Positions 49,553-58,426 of a stretch of DNA of 64,000 nt are shown here, one piece after another (the stretch's first letter is position 1; every line of letters starts with the position of its first letter). Under the pieces are notes generated by a model, which ran no database searches, was not told where the DNA came from, and saw nothing but the letters and a program-made list of their open reading frames with translations. The stretch comes from Gemmatimonadaceae bacterium. Lineage in GTDB: Bacteria > Gemmatimonadota > Gemmatimonadetes > Gemmatimonadales > Gemmatimonadaceae. Made by a program: the position numbers and the translations under genes. Location of the stretch: assembly GCA_019752115.1 (NCBI GenBank), contig JAIEMN010000024.1:124001-188000 (forward strand). The letters run 5' to 3'.

Positions 49553-50203
49553 TCAGCGCTGCCGCCGCCGCTCCAACTCGGCACGCGCGCCTTCCGCGTC
49601 GCGCGTGCCGGGAAAGCGCTCCACCAGGCGGCGCATCTCGCTCAACGCGCGTGGTTCATCGCGCAGCGCCCCAAAGTAGAGATCGATGAGGCGCTGGGTG
49701 GCGAAGAGTTCGTCCCCCCGCGACACGCCCGGCGTCTGGCGCAGGCGGATCAGCAACTCGCGGGCGCGCTCGGGGCGACCGTCGCGCCCCAGATGCAGGT
49801 CCGCCTCTCGGCGCAACAACTCTGGCGTCGCCCCGTGCTGGTCACGAAGCGCGTCGAAGGCCGCCATGGAGCCCTCGATATCGCCCTGCGTGAAGAGGGC
49901 CTCGGCGCCTGATGTCGGGATCGTCACCGGCCCACCCGACGGCGGATGCAGCAGCGAATGCGCCACCGTCTCCGTCCCGGAAAGCACGGTCCAGATGAAC
50001 ACCACCACAAAGGCCGCCAACGGCGGCGCCGCGAGGAAGGCCACCATCATCCGTTGACTGCGCGGCACGCCCAGCACGCGCACCGCGACGTCCATCACCA
50101 GAAAGGCGAGGACGCACACGATCGCAAACATCACCGCGCCGTTGACCCACTTCCGGCGGCGCTGACGGGCAATCTGATGTTCGAGGAGAGCGAGATCGAG
50201 CAT
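49553..50203 (-). CDS. membrane-anchored TPR-like protein of unknown function
   Basis: 216 residues. Two transmembrane helices lie near residues 20-45 (WVNGAVMFAIVCVLAFLVMD) and 57-78 (MMVAFLAAPPLAAFVVVFIW). The C-terminal two-thirds is alpha-helical with tetratricopeptide-like repeats (FTQGDIEGSMAAFDAL, ERARELLIRLRQTPG, PRALSEMRRLVERFPGTRDAE). No enzyme motif is seen. It is convergent with the BIG2 lipoprotein and ahead of the menaquinone genes. Confidence 0.75.
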   Translation of the reverse strand: MLDLALLEHQIARQRRRKWVNGAVMFAIVCVLAFLVMDVAVRVLGVPRSQRMMVAFLAAPPLAAFVVVFIWTVLSGTETVAHSLLHPPSGGPVTIPTSGAEALFTQGDIEGSMAAFDALRDQHGATPELLRREADLHLGRDGRPERARELLIRLRQTPGVSRGDELFATQRLIDLYFGALRDEPRALSEMRRLVERFPGTRDAEGARAELERRRQR

Positions 50204-50286
50204 GAGGCGGGGCGGGATGGTCCGCCTGTCAGACGGCCCGGCGCCCTCGCGGGATACATGACAGCGCAGGAATGTGCGCGGCCATG

Positions 50287-50901
50287 CTACTCCGTGGGGG
50301 TGTCCTCGCCCCAGCGGTGCCCGACGGTGTGATCGAGCCCGAGATGATCGAGCACCCGCGCGACGATGAAGTCCACCAAATCTTCGATGCGCGTGGGCTG
50401 ATGGTAGAACCCGGGCGCGGCCGGAATCACCGTGGCGCCCGCGCGCGTGATCTGCGTCAGGTTCTCCAGATGGATCAGCGACAGCGGTGTTTCACGTGGC
50501 ACAACGATCAGGGGTCGCCGCTCCTTGAGCGCCACGTCCGCCGCCCGCTCGACCAGTGAGCGCGAGGTGCCGTGCGCGATCGCACTGACGGTCCCCATGG
50601 AGCACGGGCACACCACCATCCCGCTGCTGCGCGCCGACCCGCTCGCCGGCTTCGCCCCGCGGTCGTTGTCGTCGAAGACGGTGACGCACCGATCCCACGC
50701 CTCGGCGCCGACATGCGCCTTGAGCTCGTCGAGGTTCGCAATCCGGCTCTCGGTCCGCAGCAGGCGCCACCCATGGCTCGACACGATCAGCCAGGTGGGG
50801 ACCTGCAGCTCCACCAGCGCCTGCAGCAGGCGCACGGCATACGGCGCCCCCGAGGCCCCGGTAATCGCCACCACGACCGGATAGCGCGTCGTCGCACTCA
50901 C
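50287..50901 (-). CDS. ubiX: UbiX-type flavin prenyltransferase
   Basis: 204-residue enzyme that makes prenylated FMN for the UbiD decarboxylase. The motifs VAITGASGAPYAVRLLQAL at the N terminus, VVCPCSMGTVSAIAHG and RRPLIVVPRETPLSLIHLEN are characteristic. GTG 50901 overlaps the ubiA stop (GTGA), so the genes are translationally coupled. It is the last gene of the menG-ubiD-ubiA-ubiX run. Confidence 0.93.
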   Translation of the reverse strand: MSATTRYPVVVAITGASGAPYAVRLLQALVELQVPTWLIVSSHGWRLLRTESRIANLDELKAHVGAEAWDRCVTVFDDNDRGAKPASGSARSSGMVVCPCSMGTVSAIAHGTSRSLVERAADVALKERRPLIVVPRETPLSLIHLENLTQITRAGATVIPAAPGFYHQPTRIEDLVDFIVARVLDHLGLDHTVGHRWGEDTPTE

Positions 50902-51902
50902 GGGGTGCCCCCTCCGAGGAGCAGCCGCGCGCCAAGCACGGCAGCCAGAAAGACCATCGAGATCACGCCGTTCATCGTGAAGAACGCCGCGTCCACCTTG
51001 GACAGGTCGTCGGCCTTCACCAGGCGATGCTCCCAGAGCAGCAGGACGGCCACCGCTGCCACCGCCGCCCACAGCACCCCGTTCACCAACGGCGTCACCT
51101 CACCCATGGGCTGCGCGGCAATCACCGCCGAGAAGCAGAGCACCGACAGCACATGGTGCGCACGGGCAATCGTGATGGCGCGCGGCACGCCGAACGTGCT
51201 CGGCACACTGTGCAGCCCGTGCTGCCGGTCGAACTCGGCGTCCTGCAGCGCATAGATCATGTCAAAACCACCGCTCCAGCTGGCGACGGCCAACGCCAGC
51301 ACGCAGAGCAGCCACCACGGCTGGCTCCAGTGCCCCGCGACCGCGAGATACCCACCCACCGGGGCAATCGCCAGCCCGAGCCCCAGCCACAGGTGCGACC
51401 AGCGGGTGAAACGCTTGGTGTAGCTGTACCCCAGCACCCAGAACAGCGCGACCGGCGACAGCGCAAAGCACAGCGGGTTGATCATGTACGACGCGAGCAG
51501 GAACAGCGCGCTCGTGACCAGAATGCTGGCACGCGCCTGACCGAGCGTCAGCGCGCCGCGCGGGATCTCGCGCATCGCGGTGCGCGGGTTCTTGGCATCG
51601 ACATCGCGATCCACGAGCCGGTTGAACGCCATCGCGGCAAAGCGTGCGCTGGTGAAGGCGAGCAGCACCCACCCGACCAGCGCCGGCGTCACCGGCGACG
51701 TGACACTCGCAAAGAGCACCCCCACCAGGGTGAACGGCATCGCGAACACCGTGTGCGGCAGCTTGACGAAGTTCGCCAGCCGCACCGGGAGCGAATCGCC
51801 GCTCACCAGCTGCCCATCCACCGCGCCCTTGGGGGGCGTGTAGGACCCGCGCGGCGTCGGACTCACCACTGCGGCACCGGCGGCAACCCGAGGCTCGCCC
51901 AC
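50898..51902 (-). CDS. UbiA-family prenyltransferase, probably for menaquinone
   Basis: 334-residue integral membrane aromatic prenyltransferase with about eight helices. The first Asp-rich motif is NRLVDRDVDAKNPRT (N-x3-D-x3-D) and the second DMIYALQDAEFD. In operon with UbiD, UbiX and MenG it probably attaches the polyprenyl tail in menaquinone synthesis, as MqnP does in the futalosine route, where UbiD/UbiX-like proteins remove the carboxyl group. Ubiquinone synthesis is less likely given the phylum. It overlaps ubiD by 40 bases. An N-terminal Gly/Ala/Pro-rich extension of about 30 residues is odd. Confidence 0.87.
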   Translation of the reverse strand: MGEPRVAAGAAVVSPTPRGSYTPPKGAVDGQLVSGDSLPVRLANFVKLPHTVFAMPFTLVGVLFASVTSPVTPALVGWVLLAFTSARFAAMAFNRLVDRDVDAKNPRTAMREIPRGALTLGQARASILVTSALFLLASYMINPLCFALSPVALFWVLGYSYTKRFTRWSHLWLGLGLAIAPVGGYLAVAGHWSQPWWLLCVLALAVASWSGGFDMIYALQDAEFDRQHGLHSVPSTFGVPRAITIARAHHVLSVLCFSAVIAAQPMGEVTPLVNGVLWAAVAAVAVLLLWEHRLVKADDLSKVDAAFFTMNGVISMVFLAAVLGARLLLGGGTP

Positions 51903-53353
51903 TTGGCGTCAACCGCGCGCTTGGTGGCCTCATCCATCTCGATCACCTTGGGCCACGCGCGGGTGAAGCCTTCCTCCGGCCACTTCCGCGTCGCGTCGAT
52001 CCCCATCTTGCTGCCGTACGTGAACGCGCGACTGGCATGGTCGAGCACATCCACCGGCCCCATGGTGAAGCGCACGTCGCGCTGCGGGTCCATGTTGTTG
52101 AGCGCCACCCACCACGCCTCCACCGGGTTGCGCACATTGATCTCCTTGTCGACCACCACCAGCACCTTGGCGAGCGACATGAGCCCCTGCCCCCACAAGG
52201 CGTGCATCACCTTGTCGGCGTGGCCCGGGTACTTCTTGTCGATGCTCACGAACACGAGGTTGTGGAACCCACCCTCGGCCGGCATGTGGTAGTCCACAAT
52301 CTCCGGCGTGGTGAGCTTGAGCAGCGGCAGGAAGATCCGCTCGGTAGCATGGCCGAGGTAGAAGTCTTCCATCGGCGGGCGCCCCACGATGGTTGTGGCG
52401 TACACCGCATTCTTGCGCATCGTCACCGCTGTGACGTGCACCTTGGGATAGAGATCGGCCTCGGAGTAGAACCCCGTGTGATCGCCAAACGGGCCTTCCA
52501 CGATGAGCGCTTCGGCGGGATCGATGTAGCCTTCGATCACGAACTCGGCGTCGGCCGGGACTTCGAGATCGTTCGTGACCGCCTTCGCCAACCGCACCGG
52601 CTCACGCCGGAGGAAACCGGCGAACAGGAACTCGTCGATGTTCGGCGGCAGCGGCGCGCTCGCCGAGTACATGCTCGCCGGGTCCGACCCGACGACGATG
52701 CACACCGGCATCTTCTCGCCCCGCTCGGCCATCTGCCGCAGATGCTCGGCGCCCGTCTTGTGGCGCTGCCAGTGCATGGCCACGTGCTTCTTGTCGAGCT
52801 GCTGCACGCGGTACATGCCCACGTTGCGAATACCGCGCGCCGGGTCCTTGGAGATCACGGCCGTCATGGTGATGTACGGCCCGCCGTCTTCCGGCCAGCA
52901 GTGCAGCACGGGGATGCGGTCGAGATCGATCTCGTCGCCACGCCAGACGATTTCCTGACAGGCGGGCGTGCCGCCTTTCGTGCGCGGCGGGAACTTGGAG
53001 ATCTCGAGCAGGCGCGGCAGCAGCGACAGCTTGCCGACGAATCCGTCGGGGACCTTGAGGTCCATCAGCTGCGTGATACGGTCGCCGATCTCATCGAGCT
53101 TCTCGACACCAAGGGCGAGCGCCATGCGGCGCATCGAGCCGAAGATGTTGATGGCGACCGGGTACGGCGAGATGGAGCCGTCACGGAGCACCGGCTTCTC
53201 GAAGAGCAGCGCCTTGCCGCCGCCCGGCATCTTGGACACCCGATCGGCGATCTCGGTGAGTTCGAGATGCACCTTGACCGGCTGCGTGATGCGATGGAGT
53301 TCGCCGATCCGTTCGACGGCGGCGAGAAAATCCGAAAGAGTATCGAGAGCCAT
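51863..53353 (-). CDS. UbiD-family decarboxylase (menaquinone-type)
   Basis: 496-residue prFMN-dependent decarboxylase. Key segments are IRNVGMYRVQQLDKKHVAMHWQ (prFMN contact), VVGSDPASMYSASAPLP and the catalytic Glu/Asp region VEGPFGDHTGFYSEAD. Start ATG 53353 is followed by the family N terminus MALDTLSDFLAAVER. Between menG and ubiA on the same strand, this supports decarboxylation of a prenylated or unprenylated naphthoate in menaquinone formation (MqnL/M-like). The exact substrate is inference. Confidence 0.9.
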   Translation of the reverse strand: MALDTLSDFLAAVERIGELHRITQPVKVHLELTEIADRVSKMPGGGKALLFEKPVLRDGSISPYPVAINIFGSMRRMALALGVEKLDEIGDRITQLMDLKVPDGFVGKLSLLPRLLEISKFPPRTKGGTPACQEIVWRGDEIDLDRIPVLHCWPEDGGPYITMTAVISKDPARGIRNVGMYRVQQLDKKHVAMHWQRHKTGAEHLRQMAERGEKMPVCIVVGSDPASMYSASAPLPPNIDEFLFAGFLRREPVRLAKAVTNDLEVPADAEFVIEGYIDPAEALIVEGPFGDHTGFYSEADLYPKVHVTAVTMRKNAVYATTIVGRPPMEDFYLGHATERIFLPLLKLTTPEIVDYHMPAEGGFHNLVFVSIDKKYPGHADKVMHALWGQGLMSLAKVLVVVDKEINVRNPVEAWWVALNNMDPQRDVRFTMGPVDVLDHASRAFTYGSKMGIDATRKWPEEGFTRAWPKVIEMDEATKRAVDAKWASLGLPPVPQW

Positions 53354-53381
53354 TGCTGAGTAACCGCGCGCGACGCTGCCG

Positions 53382-54170
53382 CTAGACGGTCGCGACGTGA
53401 ATCGCCGCGATCCCGAAGGTGAGGCGCTGCCACTGCACGGTGCGGAAGCCTGCCTGGCGCAGCCGATCGGCGAGCGCCTCCTCCGTGGGGAACTTGGCCA
53501 CGGAGAGCGGCAGATAGGTGTACGCCGAGCCATGACCGCTCACGAGGCGACCGATCAGGGGCAGGACGTTGTGGAAGTACGCGTGATAGAGCGCCCGCAC
53601 GATGGCGAACCGTGGCGTCGAGAACTCGAGGATGACGAAACGCGCGCCCGGCGTGAGCACACGCCGCACCTCGCGCAGCCCGGCGTCGAGATCAGCCACA
53701 TTGCGGATGCCGAAAGCCACAATGGCCCCATCGAGCGTCGCGTTCCCAAACGGCAGCGCGAGCGCGTCGGCGCCCACCGGGGCGAGCACCGCCCGCGGCG
53801 CCTTGCCGGCCCCGTGCTGCAGCATGGGCACGGCGAAATCGGCGCCGGCCACGAACCCCGTAAAGCCGCGTTGCCGCACGAGCGTCGCGCCCACGTCGAG
53901 CGTGCCGGCGCACAGGTCGAGATAGGTACCGGCCGGCCGCGCCGTCCAGCCGAGGGCCGCGAGCGCCTTCTTCCGCCAGCGCTTGTCGATGTTCATCGAC
54001 AGCACATGGTTGAGCAGGTCATAGCGCGGCGCGATGTCCGAGAACATCTGCTGCACGTACTCGCGCTTGCCCGTCCCGTCGGCCGCCTGGGCCGCGACGG
54101 CGAGCGCGTCGGGACCCGCGCCGGAGCGCTCGGGCGTCGTCGCCCCCGGGGCGTCGATGGTGCTTGGCAT
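53382..54170 (-). CDS. menG: demethylmenaquinone methyltransferase (MenG/UbiE)
   Basis: 262-residue SAM-dependent methyltransferase. The family motifs are YVQQMFSDIAPRYDLLNHVLS at the N terminus, SAM motif I YLDLCAGTLDVGA (an unusual GTLD in place of GTGD), IVAFGIRNVADLD and FVILEFSTP. It performs the last methylation of menaquinone. ATG 54170 is preferred; a TTG at 54176 is possible. First gene of the four-gene late menaquinone run and divergent from the ECF sigma gene. Confidence 0.92.
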   Translation of the reverse strand: MPSTIDAPGATTPERSGAGPDALAVAAQAADGTGKREYVQQMFSDIAPRYDLLNHVLSMNIDKRWRKKALAALGWTARPAGTYLDLCAGTLDVGATLVRQRGFTGFVAGADFAVPMLQHGAGKAPRAVLAPVGADALALPFGNATLDGAIVAFGIRNVADLDAGLREVRRVLTPGARFVILEFSTPRFAIVRALYHAYFHNVLPLIGRLVSGHGSAYTYLPLSVAKFPTEEALADRLRQAGFRTVQWQRLTFGIAAIHVATV

Positions 54171-54290
54171 CCTCAAAGATCACCGGAATGGGTGACGGCG
54201 AGCAAGGCGAATCCCGAACCCCGATCAGTCCGGAACTCGGGCCGTCTGGCTGGTTTGCCCCTGTCCACGCCGCTAGCTTTGCCCCAGCGC

Positions 54291-54893
54291 ATGCCGACTC
54301 TCGACGAGCTGGGAACCCTTCCCGATGCCGATGTTGTCCGCCTCGCCCAGCAGGGGCGCGAGCTCGCGTTTCGTGAGCTCGTGCGTCGCTACGAGCGGCC
54401 GGTGTTCTCGCTCATCTACCGCATGGTGCGCGACCGCGAGACGTCGGAAGACCTCGCGCAGGATGCCTTCATCAAGGTCCTGAACCACATCGACAAGTAC
54501 AGCCCCGAGTTCAAGTTCTCGAGCTGACTGTTCAAGATCGCCAATAACGTCGCCATCGATCATCTCCGTCGGCGGCGGCTCGACACGATCTCCATCGACG
54601 GCAGCCCGCACGCGGCCACGGCGTCCGAGGTCGAGGCCAGCAGCATCGACCTCGAAGCCGACCAGGAGAACGCCCTCGAGGAGCTCGAATCGCGCGAGCT
54701 GGGGTCGGCCATCGAAAAGGCCATTGCCAAGCTCCGCCCCGAGTATCGGGCGTGCATCATGCTGCGTCATGTGGAAGGGCGAGCCTACGAGGAAATCGCG
54801 GCCACCCTCGACTTGCCGCTGGGCACGGTGAAGACGTACATCCACCGGGCCCGGCACGAGCTGCGGAAGGCGCTGGAGCCCCTCCGCGAATGA
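54291..54893 (+). pseudogene. ECF (sigma-70 region 2/4) sigma factor interrupted by an in-frame TGA
   Basis: A 200-codon frame runs from ATG 54291 to TGA 54891-54893 and is fully readable as an ECF sigma factor. Region 2 includes LVRRYERPVFSLIYRMV, RETSEDLAQDAFIKVLN and FKIANNVAIDHLRRRR; region 4 includes LRPEYRACIMLRHVEGRAYEEIA and GTVKTYIHRARHELRKAL. Codon 79 (54525-54527) is TGA exactly where the conserved Trp of F-S-[ST]-W-L is expected (KFSS-stop-LFKIANN). The stop is followed by C, a context known to be leaky. The frame is intact on both sides and the anti-sigma gene follows, so this is a recent nonsense mutation, a sequencing error, or readthrough. Confidence 0.85.
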
Positions 54894-54965
54894 TGAAACG
54901 CTCACCAAATCCCCTGAAACACCGCCCACAGCCGCTGCGTAGTGCCACCATGGAGGCTCCCCATC

Positions 54966-55553
54966 ATGCAGGATAGACACCTCAGACCGGACGAAATCGA
55001 GCTCCTCCTCGATGGCGAGGAAGGCTTCGGCGTGGCGCCCCTCAGGGCTCACGTCCGTTCGTGTTTGGAGTGCCAGACCGAGCTGGAGAGCGCCCGGGAG
55101 CTCATGCTGGCGCTGGACACGCTCCCCGACTTTGCCCCCTCGGCGGGCTTCGCCGACCGGGTCATGAGTCAGGTGCAGGTGTTTGAGCCCTGGCACGCGG
55201 CCGCGACCCGCGCCGTCGAGAGCTACGTCCCGGCGTCACGCCCCGCGCGCGTGGCCGCGGGCATCGGTGCCGCATTGACCGCCGGCCTGGGGACTGCGGC
55301 CGCCACCTGGGCGGTGGCCCGCGCCGACATGGGGCTGGTCCTCGCCTCGCTCGGCCTCGAGCGCTTCCGCGAACAGGTTGTCGCCGCCGGCAGCGACCTG
55401 ATGGCCACCGTACTGGGCCAGCCGGGGCTCGACGCCCTGCGCGCCAGCACGCCCGAGACCATGGCCCTCGCCCTCGGCGGCTTTGTGGCCGCGGCCGGCC
55501 TGGGCGTCGTGGGAATCCGGGCGCTCGCCACGGCCTCGCGCCGCACGAGCTGA
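54966..55553 (+). CDS. zinc-finger anti-sigma factor
   Basis: 195 residues, immediately downstream of the interrupted ECF sigma gene. The N-terminal ZAS motif is H-x3-C-x2-C in RAHVRSCLECQTELESAREL, preceded by the typical LDGEEG and followed by a helical region. Hydrophobic alanine-rich stretches at about residues 95-120 and 165-190 suggest one or two membrane spans. It would hold the sigma factor inactive until a signal. ATG 54966. The gene for the cognate sigma is the broken one. Confidence 0.85.
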   Translation: MQDRHLRPDEIELLLDGEEGFGVAPLRAHVRSCLECQTELESARELMLALDTLPDFAPSAGFADRVMSQVQVFEPWHAAATRAVESYVPASRPARVAAGIGAALTAGLGTAAATWAVARADMGLVLASLGLERFREQVVAAGSDLMATVLGQPGLDALRASTPETMALALGGFVAAAGLGVVGIRALATASRRTS

Positions 55554-55566
55554 CGGAGGGCATGCC

Positions 55567-56274
55567 ATGCTGACGACCCTCTACGCCATCACCGGGGTTT
55601 TCGGCATCGGCCTGCTGATCGGGGTCGTGGTGCTCATGACCGCCGAAGAGGCACTGCTCGCCGTGGCCAAGACCGCCGCCCGCGATGTGTCGGGCAGCTT
55701 CTGGGCCGGCATCCTCTGGCAGCTCCTGGCCGCCCCCCTGCTGGCGGTCCTTCTGCTCGCCTGCGCCATCACCATCATCGGCCTGCTGGCCACCCCCATC
55801 GTGGCGCTGGCCTGGGCACTGGCCTATGCCGGGGCGTTCACGCTCGGCATCCTGGCCGTGGCCATGGTCATCGGCCGAGCGCTGGCCGGGCGCGGCTCGG
55901 GCCAGAACGAGCGCAACGCGGCGCTCCGCGGCCTGACCGTCGGGCTCGCCGCGCTCAGCCTGGTGTGGTTTGGGACCGCCGCCGCTGCCCCGATCCCGCT
56001 GGCCGGGGGCATCGCCCGCCTGATCGCCGTCGCCTTTACCTGGGCCGTCGGCACGGTTGGTCTGGGCGCGGTGGTGAAGTCGCGCATTGGCGTCGCCAAG
56101 CTCAGCGTGCAGTTCGGGCGCTTCAAGGGCGCTCGCTGGGGTGCCGCCAGCACCACCACCACGATGGAAGCGCCGGCCCCAAGCTGGCAGACGCCGACGC
56201 CGGTCCAAGGCGTCGTGGCGGCCCGTCGGCCGGTCAGCACCAACAGCGGCACCGGCTCGGGCGCCGACCTCTAA
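55567..56274 (+). CDS. polytopic membrane protein following the anti-sigma factor
   Basis: 235 residues with about five to six hydrophobic segments (GVFGIGLLIGVVVLM, LAAPLLAVLLLACAITIIGL, LAYAGAFTLGILAVAMVIG, LTVGLAALSLVWFGTAA, AFTWAVGTVGLGAVV). The last 50 residues are a flexible Pro/Thr-rich tail. The family is not recognised; membrane proteins at this position often act as signal or effector components of ECF modules, but this is inference. ATG 55567 is the clearest start, 13 bases after the anti-sigma stop. Confidence 0.75.
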   Translation: MLTTLYAITGVFGIGLLIGVVVLMTAEEALLAVAKTAARDVSGSFWAGILWQLLAAPLLAVLLLACAITIIGLLATPIVALAWALAYAGAFTLGILAVAMVIGRALAGRGSGQNERNAALRGLTVGLAALSLVWFGTAAAAPIPLAGGIARLIAVAFTWAVGTVGLGAVVKSRIGVAKLSVQFGRFKGARWGAASTTTTMEAPAPSWQTPTPVQGVVAARRPVSTNSGTGSGADL

Positions 56275-56297
56275 GCGCCCCCCTGCACGCCCCGCGC

Positions 56298-57050
56298 TCA
56301 GCGCGGGCGCAGCACCACCGACGCCCCGCGCGTGAGCCCAAGCGCGATCGCGGCGTTCCCCTCGCGCATCGCCAGTTCGACAAAGCCGTTCGATCCGACG
56401 AGCGCAATCAGCGCCCCCGTCTCGGCGTCTCCGTACGTGCGCACCATCGGCGCGCGTCGCCCCGCCACCTCGATCACGCCGCCATCGCGCACCGCGAGAT
56501 TCGTGATCGCGTTGCCGAAACGATCAATCGTGAGCACTTCGCCGTGCAGCGACCCGTCGGCGTGCCGCTGTGGCTGCGGCGTCCGCAATCGCAGCGCGCT
56601 CATATAGGGATCCCCCACGCTCTCGAGCGGCGCGCCCATCGCCAACTCGGCGGCCACGGGGGCAAAGACATCGCGGCCATGAAACGTCGCCGAGGCCTGT
56701 GCATCAACCGGCAGGGCGACCACGCGCGCATCGAGCGTGAAGAGCGCCGGTGAGAGCACCCCGTTATCGGGACCCACCAGAAAGCGCCCGTCACTTTCGA
56801 CGGCGATCGCCGCGCGCCCGGTACCGACACCCGGATCGACCACGACGAGATGCACGGTCCCGGCGGGAAAGCGCCGCCAATAACGCGCCACCGCGAGCCG
56901 CGCCGCCGCCACATCCTGCGGCGGGATCTCATGCGACAGATCGATCAGCGGCACCTGAGGCGCGCGCGACACGAGCACGCCCTTGAGCTCGGCCACGTAG
57001 CCGTCGGCCGTGCCGAAGTCGGTAAGCAGGGTGATCGCCGGTGCGGTCAT
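56298..57050 (-). CDS. SAM hydroxide adenosyltransferase (DUF62 family)
   Basis: 250 residues. The signatures ITLLTDFGTADGYVAELKGV, VVDPGVGTGRAAIAVES and IDRFGNAITNLAV match the SAM hydrolase family, which is related to chlorinase/fluorinase and splits S-adenosylmethionine into adenosine and methionine. The catalytic Asp-Arg-His region is present (GPDNGVLSPAL). ATG 57050 is used. Same strand and 14 bases after the MATE gene, so probably one transcript. Cellular role is not established. Confidence 0.9.
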   Translation of the reverse strand: MTAPAITLLTDFGTADGYVAELKGVLVSRAPQVPLIDLSHEIPPQDVAAARLAVARYWRRFPAGTVHLVVVDPGVGTGRAAIAVESDGRFLVGPDNGVLSPALFTLDARVVALPVDAQASATFHGRDVFAPVAAELAMGAPLESVGDPYMSALRLRTPQPQRHADGSLHGEVLTIDRFGNAITNLAVRDGGVIEVAGRRAPMVRTYGDAETGALIALVGSNGFVELAMREGNAAIALGLTRGASVVLRPR

Positions 57051-57064
57051 GGGCGAAACGTGCG

Positions 57065-58426
57065 TCAGACCTGCGACCGACGCCAGCGGCCCCACGCCCA
57101 GAGCGCGGCCATCACGATTCCGCGCGCCGCCGCCGTCAGGGCAATCGTCCACCACAACCCGGTCGTGCCCCACCGCGCCGCGGCCCAGGCGCCAACCGGC
57201 AGCCGCAACGCGGTCAGTGCCGTACTCAGCACCATCGGCACGAAGGTCCACCCCGCGCCACCCATCGCACTCTCGAGCACCACCTCGGCGCCCAGAAACA
57301 GCTGCGAGAACGCCGCGATGCGCAGATAATGCGCCGCCTCGGCGACGACGGCCGGATCGGTGGAAAAGATGCCCGCGAGCTGCGTCGGAAAGACATAGGT
57401 GACCGCGGCCATGACCGCGCCAATTGCGCTCACCACGGCCATGCCGGCCCATCCCGCGCGAATGGCGCGTCGTTCATCACCGGCGCCAAGGCTCTGCCCC
57501 ACGATCGCCGCCGTGGCCGCGCCCATTCCGACGCTCACGACGTACACCACGCTCTCCACGCGAAAGCCGAGGCCGAGCGCCGCGAGCGCCGGCGTACCGA
57601 ACTGCGTGGTGATGCGCGTCAGCCAGACGTAGATCGCACTGAACGCCACGCCGGTGGCTGCCGCCGGCGCGCCGATCCGCGCGATGGTCAGCAACGACGA
57701 CCAGCGCGGTGCGCGCCACGCGATCATTGCGCGCTGATGCAACCACCACACGCCCACCACACACGCGAGCGCACGCGGCACGAGCGTGGCCAGTGCCGCG
57801 CCGCGCACCCCAAGCGCCGGGATGGGCCCGAAGCCGCGAATGAGTATGGGGTCGAGGATGAGCCCCAATACCGTCGTCACCGCGAGGATCACGAGCGGCG
57901 AGCGCGTGTCGCCCTTGCCGCGGAAGGTCGCGTCAACAGCAAAGAAGCCGAACACGAGCGGCATCCCCAGCAGGTAGAGCCCGAGGTACGTCTGCCCGAT
58001 GGCACTCACGCCGGCGCTCGTCTCCTCGAGCGCAAAGAGTGCGCGCACCACGAAGGGCGCCGCGGCCGCGATACACGCGCCGAGTCCCAGTGCCAGCCAG
58101 AGCCCCTCGCTCGCCGCATGTGCCGCTTCGTGTGGGCGCCGCTCACCATGACGCCGCGCGACGATGGCATCGAGACCGATCGACACCATCTCGCCGATCG
58201 AAATCACCAGCCAGATCCAGAACACGGCCCCCGTGACCGCCGCCAGCGACTCGGCGCCCAACGACCGCCCGATCCAGAAGGTGTCGATGTTGTGAAAGGC
58301 CGTCATCAGCAGGTTCGCGATGACGGCCGGAAGCGCCACGCGGCGAATCGTCAGCGAAAGCGGTTCGCCAACGAGTTCGCCGCGTGGGGCATCGAGCGGT
58401 TCGTGATCAGCCGTAGCGTTCGTCAA
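57065..58426 (-). CDS. MATE-family efflux transporter
   Basis: 453-residue multidrug and toxin extrusion type protein with twelve predicted membrane helices. The N-terminal segment LTIRRVALPAVIANLLMTAF and repeats such as VGQSLGAGDERRA and the loop FRGKGDTRSPLVIL are MATE-like. It could export cations or drugs by a sodium or proton gradient; substrate unknown. The start overlaps mrp by 20 bases, and its end lies 14 bases before the SAM hydrolase. Confidence 0.88.
   Translation of the reverse strand: MTNATADHEPLDAPRGELVGEPLSLTIRRVALPAVIANLLMTAFHNIDTFWIGRSLGAESLAAVTGAVFWIWLVISIGEMVSIGLDAIVARRHGERRPHEAAHAASEGLWLALGLGACIAAAAPFVVRALFALEETSAGVSAIGQTYLGLYLLGMPLVFGFFAVDATFRGKGDTRSPLVILAVTTVLGLILDPILIRGFGPIPALGVRGAALATLVPRALACVVGVWWLHQRAMIAWRAPRWSSLLTIARIGAPAAATGVAFSAIYVWLTRITTQFGTPALAALGLGFRVESVVYVVSVGMGAATAAIVGQSLGAGDERRAIRAGWAGMAVVSAIGAVMAAVTYVFPTQLAGIFSTDPAVVAEAAHYLRIAAFSQLFLGAEVVLESAMGGAGWTFVPMVLSTALTALRLPVGAWAAARWGTTGLWWTIALTAAARGIVMAALWAWGRWRRSQV

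Noticed and set aside
54525-54527. TGA as a selenocysteine codon in the sigma factor
   Set aside because: The position is a conserved Trp in the sigma family, not a Cys, I see no plausible SECIS-like stem, and selenocysteine in an ECF sigma factor is unprecedented. A nonsense change, error or readthrough fits better.
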